From: Leptospira semungkisensis
GTDB taxonomy: Bacteria > Spirochaetota > Leptospiria > Leptospirales > Leptospiraceae
NCBI RefSeq assembly: GCF_004770055.1
Contig: NZ_RQEP01000005.1
Location: 372,001 to 436,000, forward strand
Direction of reading: 5' to 3'
DNA: 64,000 nucleotides
Shown here: piece after piece, positions 18,711 through 28,270 of the stretch
Layout: each line of letters begins with the position of its first letter
Position numbering within the stretch: position 1 is the stretch's first letter
Position numbers and translations under genes: made by a program
The notes under the pieces: generated by a model
Database searches by the model: none
What the model was told of the DNA's origin: nothing
The model's input: only the letters and a program-made list of their open reading frames with translations

Positions 18711-20805
18711 AAAAAAGAATCTAAGCTTACATAGTTCTATCGCTGTTCTAAAAGGCGTTGGCCCCAAGAAACAAGAAGTCTTGGAGTCCGTGGGAATCAA
18801 GACTCTTCAGGATCTCTTGAGTTGGTTTCCGCGTCGTTACTTGGATCGAAATCTCACCGAAAACATTCTTCTAAAGCAAGGTGAGTCAGTAACTCTGATC
18901 GTAGAAGTCATAGATTCCTATCTGGCTCACGGAAAAAAATCCAGGCTCGTTGTCTCTGCCAAAACAAAGAACAACGAACCGATCAGTTTAGTTTTCTTTA
19001 AAGGAATTCAATTTTTCCGCAGAATATTTCAATCCGGGATACTTGTCGCAGTCACCGGAAAACTGGAATATTTCAGAGGATTCCAACTCATTCATCCGGA
19101 TTACGAAGTCCTCTCGCAAGGCGGGAATTCGGACATTTCAGAAGAAGATCTACCGGAAAGCATTCATACGGGACGGATCATTCCCCTCTATCCTACTACG
19201 GAAGCGATGAGGGATGAGCATATCAATTCTCGAGAGTTAAGAAAGCTGATCCACTATGCATTGGGAACTTTAGAAGGTAAGATACCGGAGATCCTTCCCC
19301 AAGAAGTGTTGAAAAAAAGAAGTTTAATGGATCGTTATAACGCCTATGTGGAGATCCATTTTCCGAAAGAAGACGAGAATTTAGGCAGAGCAAGAACAAG
19401 GTTCAAATACGAAGAATTATATTATTTTAATCTTCTCATCGAATACAAAAAGTCGCAGAGAGCCAAGGTTCCCAGAATACTTTGGCCCTTGCCCGAATCC
19501 AAGATCGCAAAGAATTTGATTTCGAATCTTCCCTTTGAACTTACAAATGATCAGAAGGAAAGCATCGCAAAAATAAACGAATGGACCAAATCGGATACGC
19601 CTGCGGCAATCCTTTTGCAAGGAGACGTCGGTTCCGGTAAAACTTTAGTCGCACTATTGACCGCTCTTCGTTATACGGAGAATCATGTTCAAGTTTGCAT
19701 GGTTGCTCCTACGGAAATCCTCGCCAGACAACATTATCAAACTATAATGAACTTCTTAGGAAATATGCCTTTTCTCGGAATAGAACTTTTAGTGGGGAAA
19801 GAACCTAAAAAGAACCGAGCAGAAAAAATATTTCGGATCAAAACGGGAGAATCCTTATTTATCATAGGAACTCATAGCGTATTCCAGGAAGATGTAGAGT
19901 TCAAAGACCTAGGACTTGTAATCATAGACGAGCAGCATAAATTCGGAGTAGAACAAAGGGAAACTCTCAGATCCAAAGGAAAAAATCCGGATATCCTTGC
20001 CATGACTGCAACTCCCATCCCGAGAACACTTTGTCTTACTTTGTATGGAGATTTAGAACTAGTCACATTAAAGAATAGACCAGCAGGAAGAATTCCGATC
20101 AAGACACTTTGGTTTACCGAAGATAGAAGAGCAGGAGTCTATAAATCCATCCAGAAATACGTGACCCAAGGCAGACAATGTTATATTGTCTACCCTTTGG
20201 TAGAAGAGTCCGAAAAATCGGATCTTAAGTCCTGTATAGAAGCCTATGAAACTCTTAGAAAAGATATCTTTCCTGAGTTCAAAGTAGGATTGCTACACGG
20301 CAAAATGGACACGTCTGAAAAAGACAGAGTGATGAAATTATTCCAGCAAAACGAGATCCAGATTTTAGTGAGCACCACTGTAATCGAGGTAGGCGTGGAT
20401 GTTCCTAACGCTTCTGTCATGGTTATAGAACATTCGGACCGTTTCGGGATTTCTCAACTCCATCAGTTAAGAGGCCGAGTGGGACGAGGAATCCATGAGA
20501 GTTTTTGTATCCTCATTTCCGATGCAAAGATCACAGAAGAGGCGAGATACAGGATCCAGGCATTAGTAGACTCCAACGATGGATTCTTTCTCTCCGAGGC
20601 GGATCTAAAATTAAGAGGTCCAGGAGAACTCTTAGGAGTCAGACAAAGCGGACTCCCAGATTTCAAGATTGCAGATCTTAGAGAAGACAGGGATTGGATC
20701 GAAATCTCCAGAGAAGATGCAGAGAAATTCGGAAATCTAGGCGATCTAGAAAAATCAGAGATCGCTCAAAGATTCTCGGAAGGCGCACTTCTATTCTCTA
20801 ACTAA
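18691..20805 (+). CDS. recG: ATP-dependent DNA helicase RecG
   Basis: The 704-residue protein remodels stalled replication forks and Holliday junctions. The N-terminal wedge/OB part includes LKGVGPKKQEVLESVGI and LLSWFPRRYLDR. The motor has Walker A GDVGSGKT at about 311-318, the box DEQH at 413-416, MTATPIPRTL, and the helicase C part with STTVIEVGVDVPNA and HQLRGRVGRG. It ends with LKLRGPGELLGVRQSG, typical of RecG. ATG 18691 lies inside the preceding gene. The frame extends further upstream but without family similarity. Confidence 0.95.
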   Translation: MKNSVSEKKNLSLHSSIAVLKGVGPKKQEVLESVGIKTLQDLLSWFPRRYLDRNLTENILLKQGESVTLIVEVIDSYLAHGKKSRLVVSAKTKNNEPISLVFFKGIQFFRRIFQSGILVAVTGKLEYFRGFQLIHPDYEVLSQGGNSDISEEDLPESIHTGRIIPLYPTTEAMRDEHINSRELRKLIHYALGTLEGKIPEILPQEVLKKRSLMDRYNAYVEIHFPKEDENLGRARTRFKYEELYYFNLLIEYKKSQRAKVPRILWPLPESKIAKNLISNLPFELTNDQKESIAKINEWTKSDTPAAILLQGDVGSGKTLVALLTALRYTENHVQVCMVAPTEILARQHYQTIMNFLGNMPFLGIELLVGKEPKKNRAEKIFRIKTGESLFIIGTHSVFQEDVEFKDLGLVIIDEQHKFGVEQRETLRSKGKNPDILAMTATPIPRTLCLTLYGDLELVTLKNRPAGRIPIKTLWFTEDRRAGVYKSIQKYVTQGRQCYIVYPLVEESEKSDLKSCIEAYETLRKDIFPEFKVGLLHGKMDTSEKDRVMKLFQQNEIQILVSTTVIEVGVDVPNASVMVIEHSDRFGISQLHQLRGRVGRGIHESFCILISDAKITEEARYRIQALVDSNDGFFLSEADLKLRGPGELLGVRQSGLPDFKIADLREDRDWIEISREDAEKFGNLGDLEKSEIAQRFSEGALLFSN

Positions 20806-20809
20806 AAAG

Positions 20810-20858
20810 AAAAAGCCTCTGACCTGCCGAATAATGGCAGACCAAAGGCTTCATATTC
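20810..20858 (-). terminator. Terminator between recG and the lipoprotein gene
   Basis: An interrupted stem pairs AAGCCT with AGGCTT and CTGCC with GGCAG around an AATAAT loop. In the minus direction the stem ends in TTTTTCTTTTT, so it mainly serves the minus-strand lipoprotein gene. On the plus strand only a weak T content follows. Confidence 0.6.
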
Positions 20859-20874
20859 CTTAATTAAATTAGGA

Positions 20875-21213
20875 TTAGTAAATATAAGGAATGATAGTCG
20901 CTCTAGGCTGCAAATTGCAGCTATAACCGCCTAAGTCCACAGTTAATAAGTTAAAGATGAGCGCGTTGTTTGCACAAGCGTCCACATCCGATTTGGTATA
21001 GTATTTGTCATTCTCCACTTTCGCAAGTTGCGGAGCGAGAATAGAAAGTACTGAGAAGCCGGTTGTAGCGGATCCTATGACAGCGCTAGTAAGAATAATG
21101 TTCTTAGCTTCCGTTCCACTCACTGTATCCGGATAAGATAAGCCTACCTTATCAAACAGAACACAATTTAACATCAGAGTCAGGGGCAGAAGAAGAGTGA
21201 TGATTTTTTTCAT
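20875..21213 (-). CDS. Small lipoprotein
   Basis: The 112-residue protein starts MKKIITLLLPLTLMLNCVLF. This is a short signal peptide followed by a spirochaete-type lipobox (LMLNC), so Cys17 should be lipidated. The mature part has a glycine/alanine-rich hydrophobic stretch (ILTSAVIGSATTGF), then KYYTKSDVDACANNALIF with two Cys in the mature C-terminal half. It resembles a Leptospira-specific family of about 120-residue lipoproteins of unknown role. AGGGAGA stands before the ATG. Confidence 0.7.
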   Translation of the reverse strand: MKKIITLLLPLTLMLNCVLFDKVGLSYPDTVSGTEAKNIILTSAVIGSATTGFSVLSILAPQLAKVENDKYYTKSDVDACANNALIFNLLTVDLGGYSCNLQPRATIIPYIY

Positions 21214-21415
21214 CTAGGGTTCTCCCTATTTGTTTTTTACAAAAAATTTCCAATTGAAGGCTAAGTTCAATCTAATTTCGAATAGAATGCAATCCAAATT
21301 CGGAGTTTTTAGGATCTCGATACCAAAGATATAAACGGATAAAATCAGATGCCTCTCTTTAAGTATAAGGGCGAAAATCCCTTTTCCAAGAATCGCTTAG
21401 AAAGAATATGGAAAA

Positions 21416-22180
21416 ATGCCGTCCAAAGTCCTCTTAGTCTTTTTGTTTTTTTATCTAGCGACCGATTCTATTTTCTCTCAATCCAACGAAGAAACATACC
21501 AAGGAGTGCCTAACCTTTCTTATCTAATGGGAGATTTTCCAAAAGAGAAAGCATTGGTTCTTTATTCCAATCCGGGAGATCCAAGACAATTCTTCCTGCG
21601 CCAAGAAACTAAGGCTGCTTTTTTAAAGTTGAAAGAAGAATATAAAAAGGCCCATCCGGAAGAGAGACAGGCTCCATTTATAGTGTCCGCGTATCGTTCT
21701 TATTCCGACCAAAAATCCATCTGGGAAGACAAATATTCCGGCAAGAAGAAGATGAGAGAGCCTGTTACAGGCAAAACTCCGAATCAAATCGTCTCTTTGA
21801 TCCTAGAATTTTCCAGTGCTCCAGGCACTTCTCGCCATCATTGGGGAACTGACATAGACATTAATGCATTAGAAAATTCTTATTTTGAGAAGGGTGGAAA
21901 AGGAGAAGTCTTCTATAATTGGATGAAGGAGAACGCTCATAAATTCGGCTTTTGCCAGCCATATACTCCCAAACAGGATCGAGGAAATAAGGGTTACAAT
22001 GAGGAGAAATGGCACTGGTCCTACGCTCCTCTCTCCAACAGATTTCAAAAAGATTGGGTAAATACTTATAAAAACGGACAGCTCAAACTTTCCGGTAAGT
22101 TCCAAGGCTCCGAAGTCCTGGGAAATCTTCCTTTAGAATATGTGACTTCGATCAATCCAGATTGCGAAAAGATCAAATAA
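21416..22180 (+). CDS. D-alanyl-D-alanine carboxypeptidase, VanY family
   Basis: The 254-residue protein has a signal peptide (VLLVFLFFYLATDSIFS) and the VanY/LAS peptidase pattern. SAYRSYSDQ is followed by GTSRHHWGTDIDIN, which holds the zinc His and Asp, and KWHWSY, which holds the last zinc His and catalytic Glu region. These enzymes trim the terminal D-Ala of peptidoglycan peptides in the periplasm. The frame has no close upstream partner. The role is assigned from family; substrate is inferred. Confidence 0.88.
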   Translation: MPSKVLLVFLFFYLATDSIFSQSNEETYQGVPNLSYLMGDFPKEKALVLYSNPGDPRQFFLRQETKAAFLKLKEEYKKAHPEERQAPFIVSAYRSYSDQKSIWEDKYSGKKKMREPVTGKTPNQIVSLILEFSSAPGTSRHHWGTDIDINALENSYFEKGGKGEVFYNWMKENAHKFGFCQPYTPKQDRGNKGYNEEKWHWSYAPLSNRFQKDWVNTYKNGQLKLSGKFQGSEVLGNLPLEYVTSINPDCEKIK

Positions 22181-22216
22181 AAAAGACCGGATCCTTATCT
22201 CAAGAAATCCGGTCTT
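22181..22216. terminator. Bidirectional terminator between vanY-type gene and lpxA
   Basis: A perfect 10-bp stem, AAGACCGGAT (22183-22192) with ATCCGGTCTT (22207-22216), lies between two convergent genes. In the minus direction it is followed by TTTTTTATTTG, a good T run for lpxA. In the plus direction it ends in TTATTAG, which is weaker. Confidence 0.8.
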
Positions 22217-22261
22217 ATTAGCTAAAGTATTTTAGAATCCTATAATACTCTGGAGTGGCGA

Positions 22262-23041
22262 TTATCTATGATTCATCACTCCTCTATCGCTGTTCTTGAA
22301 GAAGTTGATAATGTCCAAAACTTCCTTAGGATTATTGGATTGTTTTTCCAATTCTTCTAAAGCCGTTCTGTAATTCATTCCAGAGTGATAGATAGTCTTA
22401 TATGCGTTCTTGATCGCGGTACGGAGTTCAGGTGAAAATCCTGCCCTTTTTAATCCCACAGTATTCAGTCCGATGATAGTGCATGGATTTCCGTCTGCAG
22501 TCGCATACGGTGGAACGTCTTGGACTACTTTAGAACAACCTGCGATCATCGCGTAATCACCAACAAAACAAAATTGGTGAACAGCGACCAAACCGGAGAT
22601 AAACGCTTTGTTTCCAACAGTCACGTGTCCGGCAAGCACCAGTCCGTGAGTTAAAATATTGTCGTCGCCCAGAATGCAATCGTGACCTACGTGAGCATTC
22701 CCCATAACATAATTCCTGTTTCCGATGACGGTGGGAGAATCTACTTTCGTTCCTCTATGAATATTGGAATATTCCTTAAACGTATTATTATCGCCGATGA
22801 TAGTTTTACTTGCAGTGTTCGGATCGAATCCTAAGTCCTGAGGCCCTACACCAATCACGGCTCCGTGATGAACTTTGTTAAATTTGCCGAATCGAGTTCC
22901 TGCGAAAATTCTCGCTCCTGTCTCGATCACTGTTCCCTCGCCGATTACCACATCCTTTTCTATGATGGAATATGCTCCCACTTCGACGGATTCGTGCAAT
23001 TCTGCTTTAGAATCGACTATGGCTGTTGGGTGAATTTTCAT
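22262..23041 (-). CDS. lpxA: Acyl-ACP--UDP-N-acetylglucosamine O-acyltransferase
   Basis: The 259-residue left-handed beta-helix protein performs the first step of lipid A synthesis, 3-acylation of the UDP-aminosugar. Hexapeptide repeats run from residue 1 to about 185. The catalytic His is His120 in NAHVGHDC, matching His125 of E. coli. The helical C-terminal domain follows (RAGFSPELRTAIKNAYK). In Leptospira the known enzyme prefers the diamino sugar GlcNAc3N, giving amide-linked chains. The usual lpxD, fabZ and lpxB neighbours are absent, so the gene stands alone. Confidence 0.94.
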   Translation of the reverse strand: MKIHPTAIVDSKAELHESVEVGAYSIIEKDVVIGEGTVIETGARIFAGTRFGKFNKVHHGAVIGVGPQDLGFDPNTASKTIIGDNNTFKEYSNIHRGTKVDSPTVIGNRNYVMGNAHVGHDCILGDDNILTHGLVLAGHVTVGNKAFISGLVAVHQFCFVGDYAMIAGCSKVVQDVPPYATADGNPCTIIGLNTVGLKRAGFSPELRTAIKNAYKTIYHSGMNYRTALEELEKQSNNPKEVLDIINFFKNSDRGVMNHR

Positions 23042-23195
23042 TAAGTTTCGCCTCTTAAATCTTCGATAATACGAAAATCGACGTGGATTTTTTATTCAAG
23101 CTAGAAATAATTGGGGTCGGTAATCGATCCGAAATCTGGTCGAATTTTCCTATGCGAAGTCTGTTTGCCAAACGCGGTTCGGAAAGGAGAGAAAT

Positions 23196-23543
23196 ATGCT
23201 GATAGATTGGTCTCGTTTAGATTCACTCAAACAAGGTGATGACGAAGAAGACAGAATTTGGCTCGAAGACATGGTTCGCTCTCTTCGCAAGAACATGAAC
23301 AGTCGTTTAGACAATATTAAGACTTTTGCAACAGAAGGAAAGACCAGCGAATTGCAAGCTGAACTCCATCAGACTAAAGGAGTCGCCGCTAACTTCGGAT
23401 TGGCAGGCATGCAAAAAACTGTAACGGAAGCAGAATCGAATTTGAAGGCGGGAAACTTAGACGCGACGGTTAAACTTTGCGAAGAACTTCCAAGTCTTTG
23501 GGAGCAGACCAAAAAGGAACTGGCTCCCAAATTTCCGGATTAA
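23196..23543 (+). CDS. Histidine phosphotransfer (Hpt) domain protein
   Basis: The 115-residue helical protein has the Hpt signature ELHQTKGVAANFGL, with His58 as the phospho-acceptor followed by the KG pair. It would pass phosphate between a hybrid sensor kinase and a response regulator. No kinase or receiver gene is adjacent, although a hybrid kinase lies at the far right of the window. AGGAGA stands directly before the ATG. It is divergent from lpxA and convergent with the DAHP synthase gene. Confidence 0.88.
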   Translation: MLIDWSRLDSLKQGDDEEDRIWLEDMVRSLRKNMNSRLDNIKTFATEGKTSELQAELHQTKGVAANFGLAGMQKTVTEAESNLKAGNLDATVKLCEELPSLWEQTKKELAPKFPD

Positions 23544-23581
23544 AATTTCTTCTTAGATCCGAGTTACCATAAAGGGAAAGA

Positions 23582-24724
23582 TCACTTCTTCCCTTTACGC
23601 TCCAAAAAATAAGAATCCACTTTATCAGTGATCGGCTTAATCTTTTCCTCATACGTAAGGATCGCTTCTACAGTCTTATCGTAGAGAGACATCAATAAAG
23701 CCTGAGCTGCATCGCACATCTGCTCCTTACGGAATCCTTCCTCATGCAAGGTCTCAGTGATCGATCCGTCAGGATTGAAAGGAAGAGAAGCCAAAAGATT
23801 CGAAACTACGATCTTATCGTCTCCCGCAACATGGCTAGGATCAAAGATTACAGGAAGAATCGTTTGGTTCTTAGCGTGAGTGATCACGTTCAAATCAGGA
23901 GTGTTACGGCAATATCCTTCTTTAATGAAGAGAGTTTTCACTCCTCTTTCGCAAAGAACTATATTCAAATTTCCTTGATTAGCAATGTATTCTGCAGCAG
24001 AAAACCATTCGATCGCTTCGTTCCCGAAACCTCTTTTCAGGATCACAGGTTTTCCTGTGCGTCCAACCGCTTCTAATAATTCGAAGTCTTGAGCGTTACG
24101 AGTTCCGATCTGGATCATATCCGCGTGCTTAGAAACTTCTTCTGCCATGGTATGATCCATGACTTCAGTTACATAAGGAAGACCGGTTTCTTCTTTTACT
24201 CGATCGAGTAATTTAATTCCGTCCCAGCCCATTCCTCTCCAATCGGTTGGACGAGTTCTAGGTTTGAATGCTCCGCCTCGAAAGATAATACGATCTAGGA
24301 TCCCATATTTCTTTCCAAGCTCCACTGCTTGCTTTGCGATAGTAATGGTTTGCTCGTAGGTCTGAGGAGAATCAGGACCGACTACGAAGATATGTTTTCC
24401 TGTTCCGAATTTACGGACCAAGCCGTCTTGGCCGGGAACCTCTACAATGCGATTCTCTCTATGAACGACTTCTCCGTTCTTTCCGGCAGCGGTACGTGCG
24501 ATATTTTTATAAGGAAGGGATACGTTCCAAATTCTAGTCACGCCTGGAAGTTCTTTCACGTAACCTTCTTTGTCGGAGATCTTACGAGTATCTCCTATGA
24601 AATGAATCGTGTCCGAGACTACGGCTCCGCGAATAATTTCGGTCGCGTTTCCGCATTCGGTGGCGAGAGCCTTTATTTTTGCTTCGGTTTCCGGGTATCC
24701 TTTCTCGAGTTCTACTATGTCCAC
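23582..24724 (-). CDS. aroF: 3-deoxy-7-phosphoheptulonate (DAHP) synthase, type I-beta
   Basis: The 380-residue protein should condense phosphoenolpyruvate and erythrose 4-phosphate in the first step of the shikimate pathway. Residues 1-80 look like the ferredoxin-like regulatory domain of type I-beta enzymes (up to SLPYKNIAR). The barrel shows FRGGAFKPRTRP, VLKRG-type PVILKRGFGN, IVLCERGVKTL, and FDPSHVAGDD with the metal His. At the normal GPCSxE block it reads VGPDSPQT, so Asp118 replaces the metal-binding Cys. The later Glu and Asp ligands seem kept (TETLHEEG, QMCDAAQ). The start is GTG. Confidence 0.88.
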   Translation of the reverse strand: MDIVELEKGYPETEAKIKALATECGNATEIIRGAVVSDTIHFIGDTRKISDKEGYVKELPGVTRIWNVSLPYKNIARTAAGKNGEVVHRENRIVEVPGQDGLVRKFGTGKHIFVVGPDSPQTYEQTITIAKQAVELGKKYGILDRIIFRGGAFKPRTRPTDWRGMGWDGIKLLDRVKEETGLPYVTEVMDHTMAEEVSKHADMIQIGTRNAQDFELLEAVGRTGKPVILKRGFGNEAIEWFSAAEYIANQGNLNIVLCERGVKTLFIKEGYCRNTPDLNVITHAKNQTILPVIFDPSHVAGDDKIVVSNLLASLPFNPDGSITETLHEEGFRKEQMCDAAQALLMSLYDKTVEAILTYEEKIKPITDKVDSYFLERKGKK

Positions 24725-24829
24725 GTAGCCGCTTTCTCCTCTCTTTCGAAGATTTTCGAATCAGGATCGATTCTCTCTCCAACCTTTCGGTTACACACGG
24801 AACGTCAAGAAATCCGCAAGAAAAGAGAT

Positions 24830-25630
24830 TTAATGAGAATGTTCCGGGCCAGGAAAACTTCCGTTTCTCACTTCCTGAATATAATTTTTGACTGCGTTCG
24901 AGACTTCTTCGTATCCATTCATGTAAGTTTTTAAGAACTTAGGACGAAAGCCCTTATTCAATCCCAGAAAATCGTAAATTACTAGAACTTGTCCGTCAGT
25001 ATAAGCTCCTGCACCTATCCCGATTGTCGGAATTGGGACCGAAGCGGAGATCTCCTTTGATAAAGCAGAAGGCATTAATTCAAAAACCAGGGAGAAGGCG
25101 CCCGCGTCCGAGATTCCCTTGGCTTCGCTTAGCAAACGGGACTTATCTTCTTCTGCTTTACCTTGGATCTTATGACCGCCAAGAACATTCACCGACTGAG
25201 GAGTGAGACCTATATGTCCCATTACGGGAATCCCGATCCTTTCCAACTTATAAATAAGTTCTAGAATTTCAGGACCTCCTCCTTCGAATTTCACTGCGTC
25301 GCATCCGCTTTCCTTCATGACCTTTCCGGCAGAGCGAATTCCTTCCTCGAGAGAAACTTGGTAGGATAAAAAAGGAAGATCCACAGTGATGAAAGTATCG
25401 GGCGCCCCTCTACGGACTGCCTTCGCATGGTAGATCATCTCGTCCAAAGTGACCGGTAAAGTGGTGGATTGTCCTTGGAAGACGACTCCGAGAGTGTCTC
25501 CTACCAAAATGCAATCTACTCCAGAATCTTCGAGGATCCGAGCCATCATGAAGTCGTAGCAAGTAAGGACCGAGATCTTCTTCTCAAAAGGTTTTTTTCC
25601 TTTCGGGAATATTTTACTTACGTCTCTCAT
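24830..25630 (-). CDS. panB: 3-methyl-2-oxobutanoate hydroxymethyltransferase
   Basis: The 266-residue protein makes ketopantoate from 2-oxoisovalerate and methylene-tetrahydrofolate, the first committed step to pantothenate. The N terminus has SVLTCYDFMMARILEDSG and ILVGDTLGVVFQGQSTTLPV. Further motifs are KFEGGGPEI, GHIGLTPQSVNVLGG, and FELMPSAL with the catalytic Glu. It starts 1 base after the folK stop and is the last gene of a DnaC-like/folK/panB operon. Confidence 0.95.
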   Translation of the reverse strand: MRDVSKIFPKGKKPFEKKISVLTCYDFMMARILEDSGVDCILVGDTLGVVFQGQSTTLPVTLDEMIYHAKAVRRGAPDTFITVDLPFLSYQVSLEEGIRSAGKVMKESGCDAVKFEGGGPEILELIYKLERIGIPVMGHIGLTPQSVNVLGGHKIQGKAEEDKSRLLSEAKGISDAGAFSLVFELMPSALSKEISASVPIPTIGIGAGAYTDGQVLVIYDFLGLNKGFRPKFLKTYMNGYEEVSNAVKNYIQEVRNGSFPGPEHSH

Positions 25631-25631
25631 C

Positions 25632-26084
25632 TTATCCCTCCGCGGGTGCGGGGAAGTCTTCGATCACAGAAGATTCTCCGAGTTCATCTAAAAGTTCTAA
25701 TATAAAAGGACGCGTGAACAAACTATGATGAGGAAGATGAAATCCCTTCTCATGCATTCTAATTTTTTCGTACGTAAGAATGTCTATATCGATGATCCTA
25801 GGACCCTTGTCTCTAGTCCGCACTCTACCCATTTCATTCTCTATATTCAAAAGAACTTCCAATAAATCCTTTGGAGCCAAGGTAGTAGCGATCTTTACAA
25901 GCTGATTTAAAAAATCGGGCTGGTCGGTTACTTCCAATGCTTCGGTATTCATCGGAGTTCCCTGTTTTAACAGTTTAATCTCCGGATGAGAACTGATCCT
26001 ACTTACAGCATCGGAAAGATATTCTTCTCTTTTACCTAAGTTCGTTCCCAGAGAAAGAATGGAGATATGTTCCTTCTTTTCCAT
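25632..26084 (-). CDS. folK: 2-amino-4-hydroxy-6-hydroxymethyldihydropteridine pyrophosphokinase
   Basis: The 150-residue protein transfers pyrophosphate from ATP to the pterin in folate synthesis. It has SLGTNLGKREEYL at the start, then VTDQPDFLNQLVKI, and the metal/ATP block GRVRTRDKGPRIIDIDIL. ATG 26084 overlaps the stop of the upstream ATPase gene in TAATG, which indicates translational coupling. The open frame extends 15 codons upstream, but that part lies inside the ATPase gene and lacks family similarity. Confidence 0.93.
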   Translation of the reverse strand: MEKKEHISILSLGTNLGKREEYLSDAVSRISSHPEIKLLKQGTPMNTEALEVTDQPDFLNQLVKIATTLAPKDLLEVLLNIENEMGRVRTRDKGPRIIDIDILTYEKIRMHEKGFHLPHHSLFTRPFILELLDELGESSVIEDFPAPAEG

Positions 26085-26938
26085 TATTCGACTCCGTGAA
26101 CCGAATGACTCAAACGATAATCCGGACAATCCAAATGGATCTCTTTAGTCATTTCCATTAAACGAGAAAAAATCCTTCCCTCGGCTTTATCTTTCCAATC
26201 CGCCAAAGAAATGTTCGAAGTAAGAATGGTGACCTTCTCTTCTTCATAACGAGCATCGATCAAATCGTACAATTGCGAATTTGCCCAATCCGATTCCTTA
26301 TTTGCACCGAAATCATCCAATACTAAAACTTCTACATCGGTGAACTGCTTCTTAATGGTTTGTTCCATCCCGTGAAGTTCACTTTCTTTTTGGTAACTGT
26401 CTCTGATCGTAGAAAGAAAGTCGCGATTGATCTTAGCGTATTTGCATTCGAGCCCATATCTTAAAATGAGTTCGTTTAATATTGCACATGCGAGAAGCGT
26501 CTTACCAGAGCCGGTGCCTCCCCATAGATAGAGCCCTTGCGCGGACTTTCCGAGTTCATTCCATTTCTTTACGATCTCATCCGCCCAGTCATGAGCGATC
26601 AAAAAGGAAAGTTCCGTAGTATCCATTCTGTCCAAGGTCCTATATTTATAGCGCGGAGGAATTGCCGCCTTACGAGTCAGGAACTCAACCCGATCCAATT
26701 CGATCCTTGCATTGTGACAAACGCAAGGCATCATACGATTTTGACTGTCGTCATAGACCATAAAGGGAGCTCGCCCTTTAGACTCACAGGTCCTGCAGGA
26801 ATCTCCGATGCAGGAACAAAGCACAAGAACTCCGGAGCTGGAATTTTTCACGTTCTCTTCTAAAAGAAAACCGACTCCTTCACAAATTTTGCAAGTGGGA
26901 GAACCTTCTCGGATCGGAGTTAAATTTTTTAAGTTCAT
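26084..26938 (-). CDS. DnaC/DnaA-like AAA ATPase with N-terminal Cys clusters
   Basis: The 284-residue protein has a C-terminal AAA domain like DnaC/IstB helicase loaders. Walker A is LWGGTGSGKTLLACAIL, Walker B VLVLDDFGANKESDWA, sensor 1 ILTSNI, and an arginine near GRIFSRLMEM. The first 85 residues contain several Cys pairs (CKIC, CSC, CRTC, CVCH), so it probably binds zinc. It may load or assist the replicative helicase. ATG 26938 is preferred. The frame is open 31 codons further, giving a hydrophobic stretch that looks artificial. It heads the folK-panB operon. Confidence 0.82.
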   Translation of the reverse strand: MNLKNLTPIREGSPTCKICEGVGFLLEENVKNSSSGVLVLCSCIGDSCRTCESKGRAPFMVYDDSQNRMMPCVCHNARIELDRVEFLTRKAAIPPRYKYRTLDRMDTTELSFLIAHDWADEIVKKWNELGKSAQGLYLWGGTGSGKTLLACAILNELILRYGLECKYAKINRDFLSTIRDSYQKESELHGMEQTIKKQFTDVEVLVLDDFGANKESDWANSQLYDLIDARYEEEKVTILTSNISLADWKDKAEGRIFSRLMEMTKEIHLDCPDYRLSHSVHGVE

Positions 26939-27133
26939 GCTTTGAGTCCAAACTGCGAGAAAGGGAAGGAAGAGAAAGAAAGAAATCTCCACTTTCGCCA
27001 TTTCCGAGAGATCATAAAAATCTGCTGACAAGTTCCCCTTCTAAAGTGATCCTGGAAGAGTTTTCCGGAATTCTTCGGGGAATGAATGAGCGGAAAACTA
27101 TCGAGTTTCCCTGAAAACGACCGCAAAAAAAGG

Positions 27134-27162
27134 TTGGACGTTTATGTCGCTTATTCTATAAA
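27134..27162 (+). promoter_or_regulatory. Near-consensus sigma-70 promoter of fcpA
   Basis: A -35 box TTGGAC (27134-27139) and a -10 box TATAAA (27157-27162) are separated by exactly 17 bases. Transcription would start near 27169, leaving a leader of about 125 bases before the ATG. The leader also contains AACCGATA at 27207-27214, similar to a sigma-28 -10 box but with a poor -35. The rest of the 26939-27133 gap shows no gene. Confidence 0.65.
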
Positions 27163-27293
27163 AAAGGGAAATTTTTTCTAATCCGGGTTTATATCCGTGA
27201 ATAGGTAACCGATAGTTAAACAGAAGAAAAGGGACCTTGCTGTCCTCTTTCTAAATCCTATCTTTGAATAGAGAAGGCACAGGTGTGAGCACT

Positions 27294-28211
<918 letters not shown>

Positions 28212-28234
28212 TCCCTCCCTTTTATTCAATGTAG

Positions 28235-28268
28235 GAAAAAACCCCGGCTTCAAAACCGGGGTTTTTTT
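28235..28268. terminator. Bidirectional terminator after fcpA
   Basis: The stem CCCCGG (28242-28247) with CCGGGG (28256-28261) is flanked by an A run and a run of seven T. The flanks also pair, giving a long hairpin. It serves both fcpA and the convergent coiled-coil gene. Confidence 0.92.
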
Positions 28269-28270
28269 AT

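Noticed and set aside
24329..24934. 201-residue plus-strand open frame
   Set aside because: It lies antisense to the DAHP synthase and panB genes, which have full family motifs.
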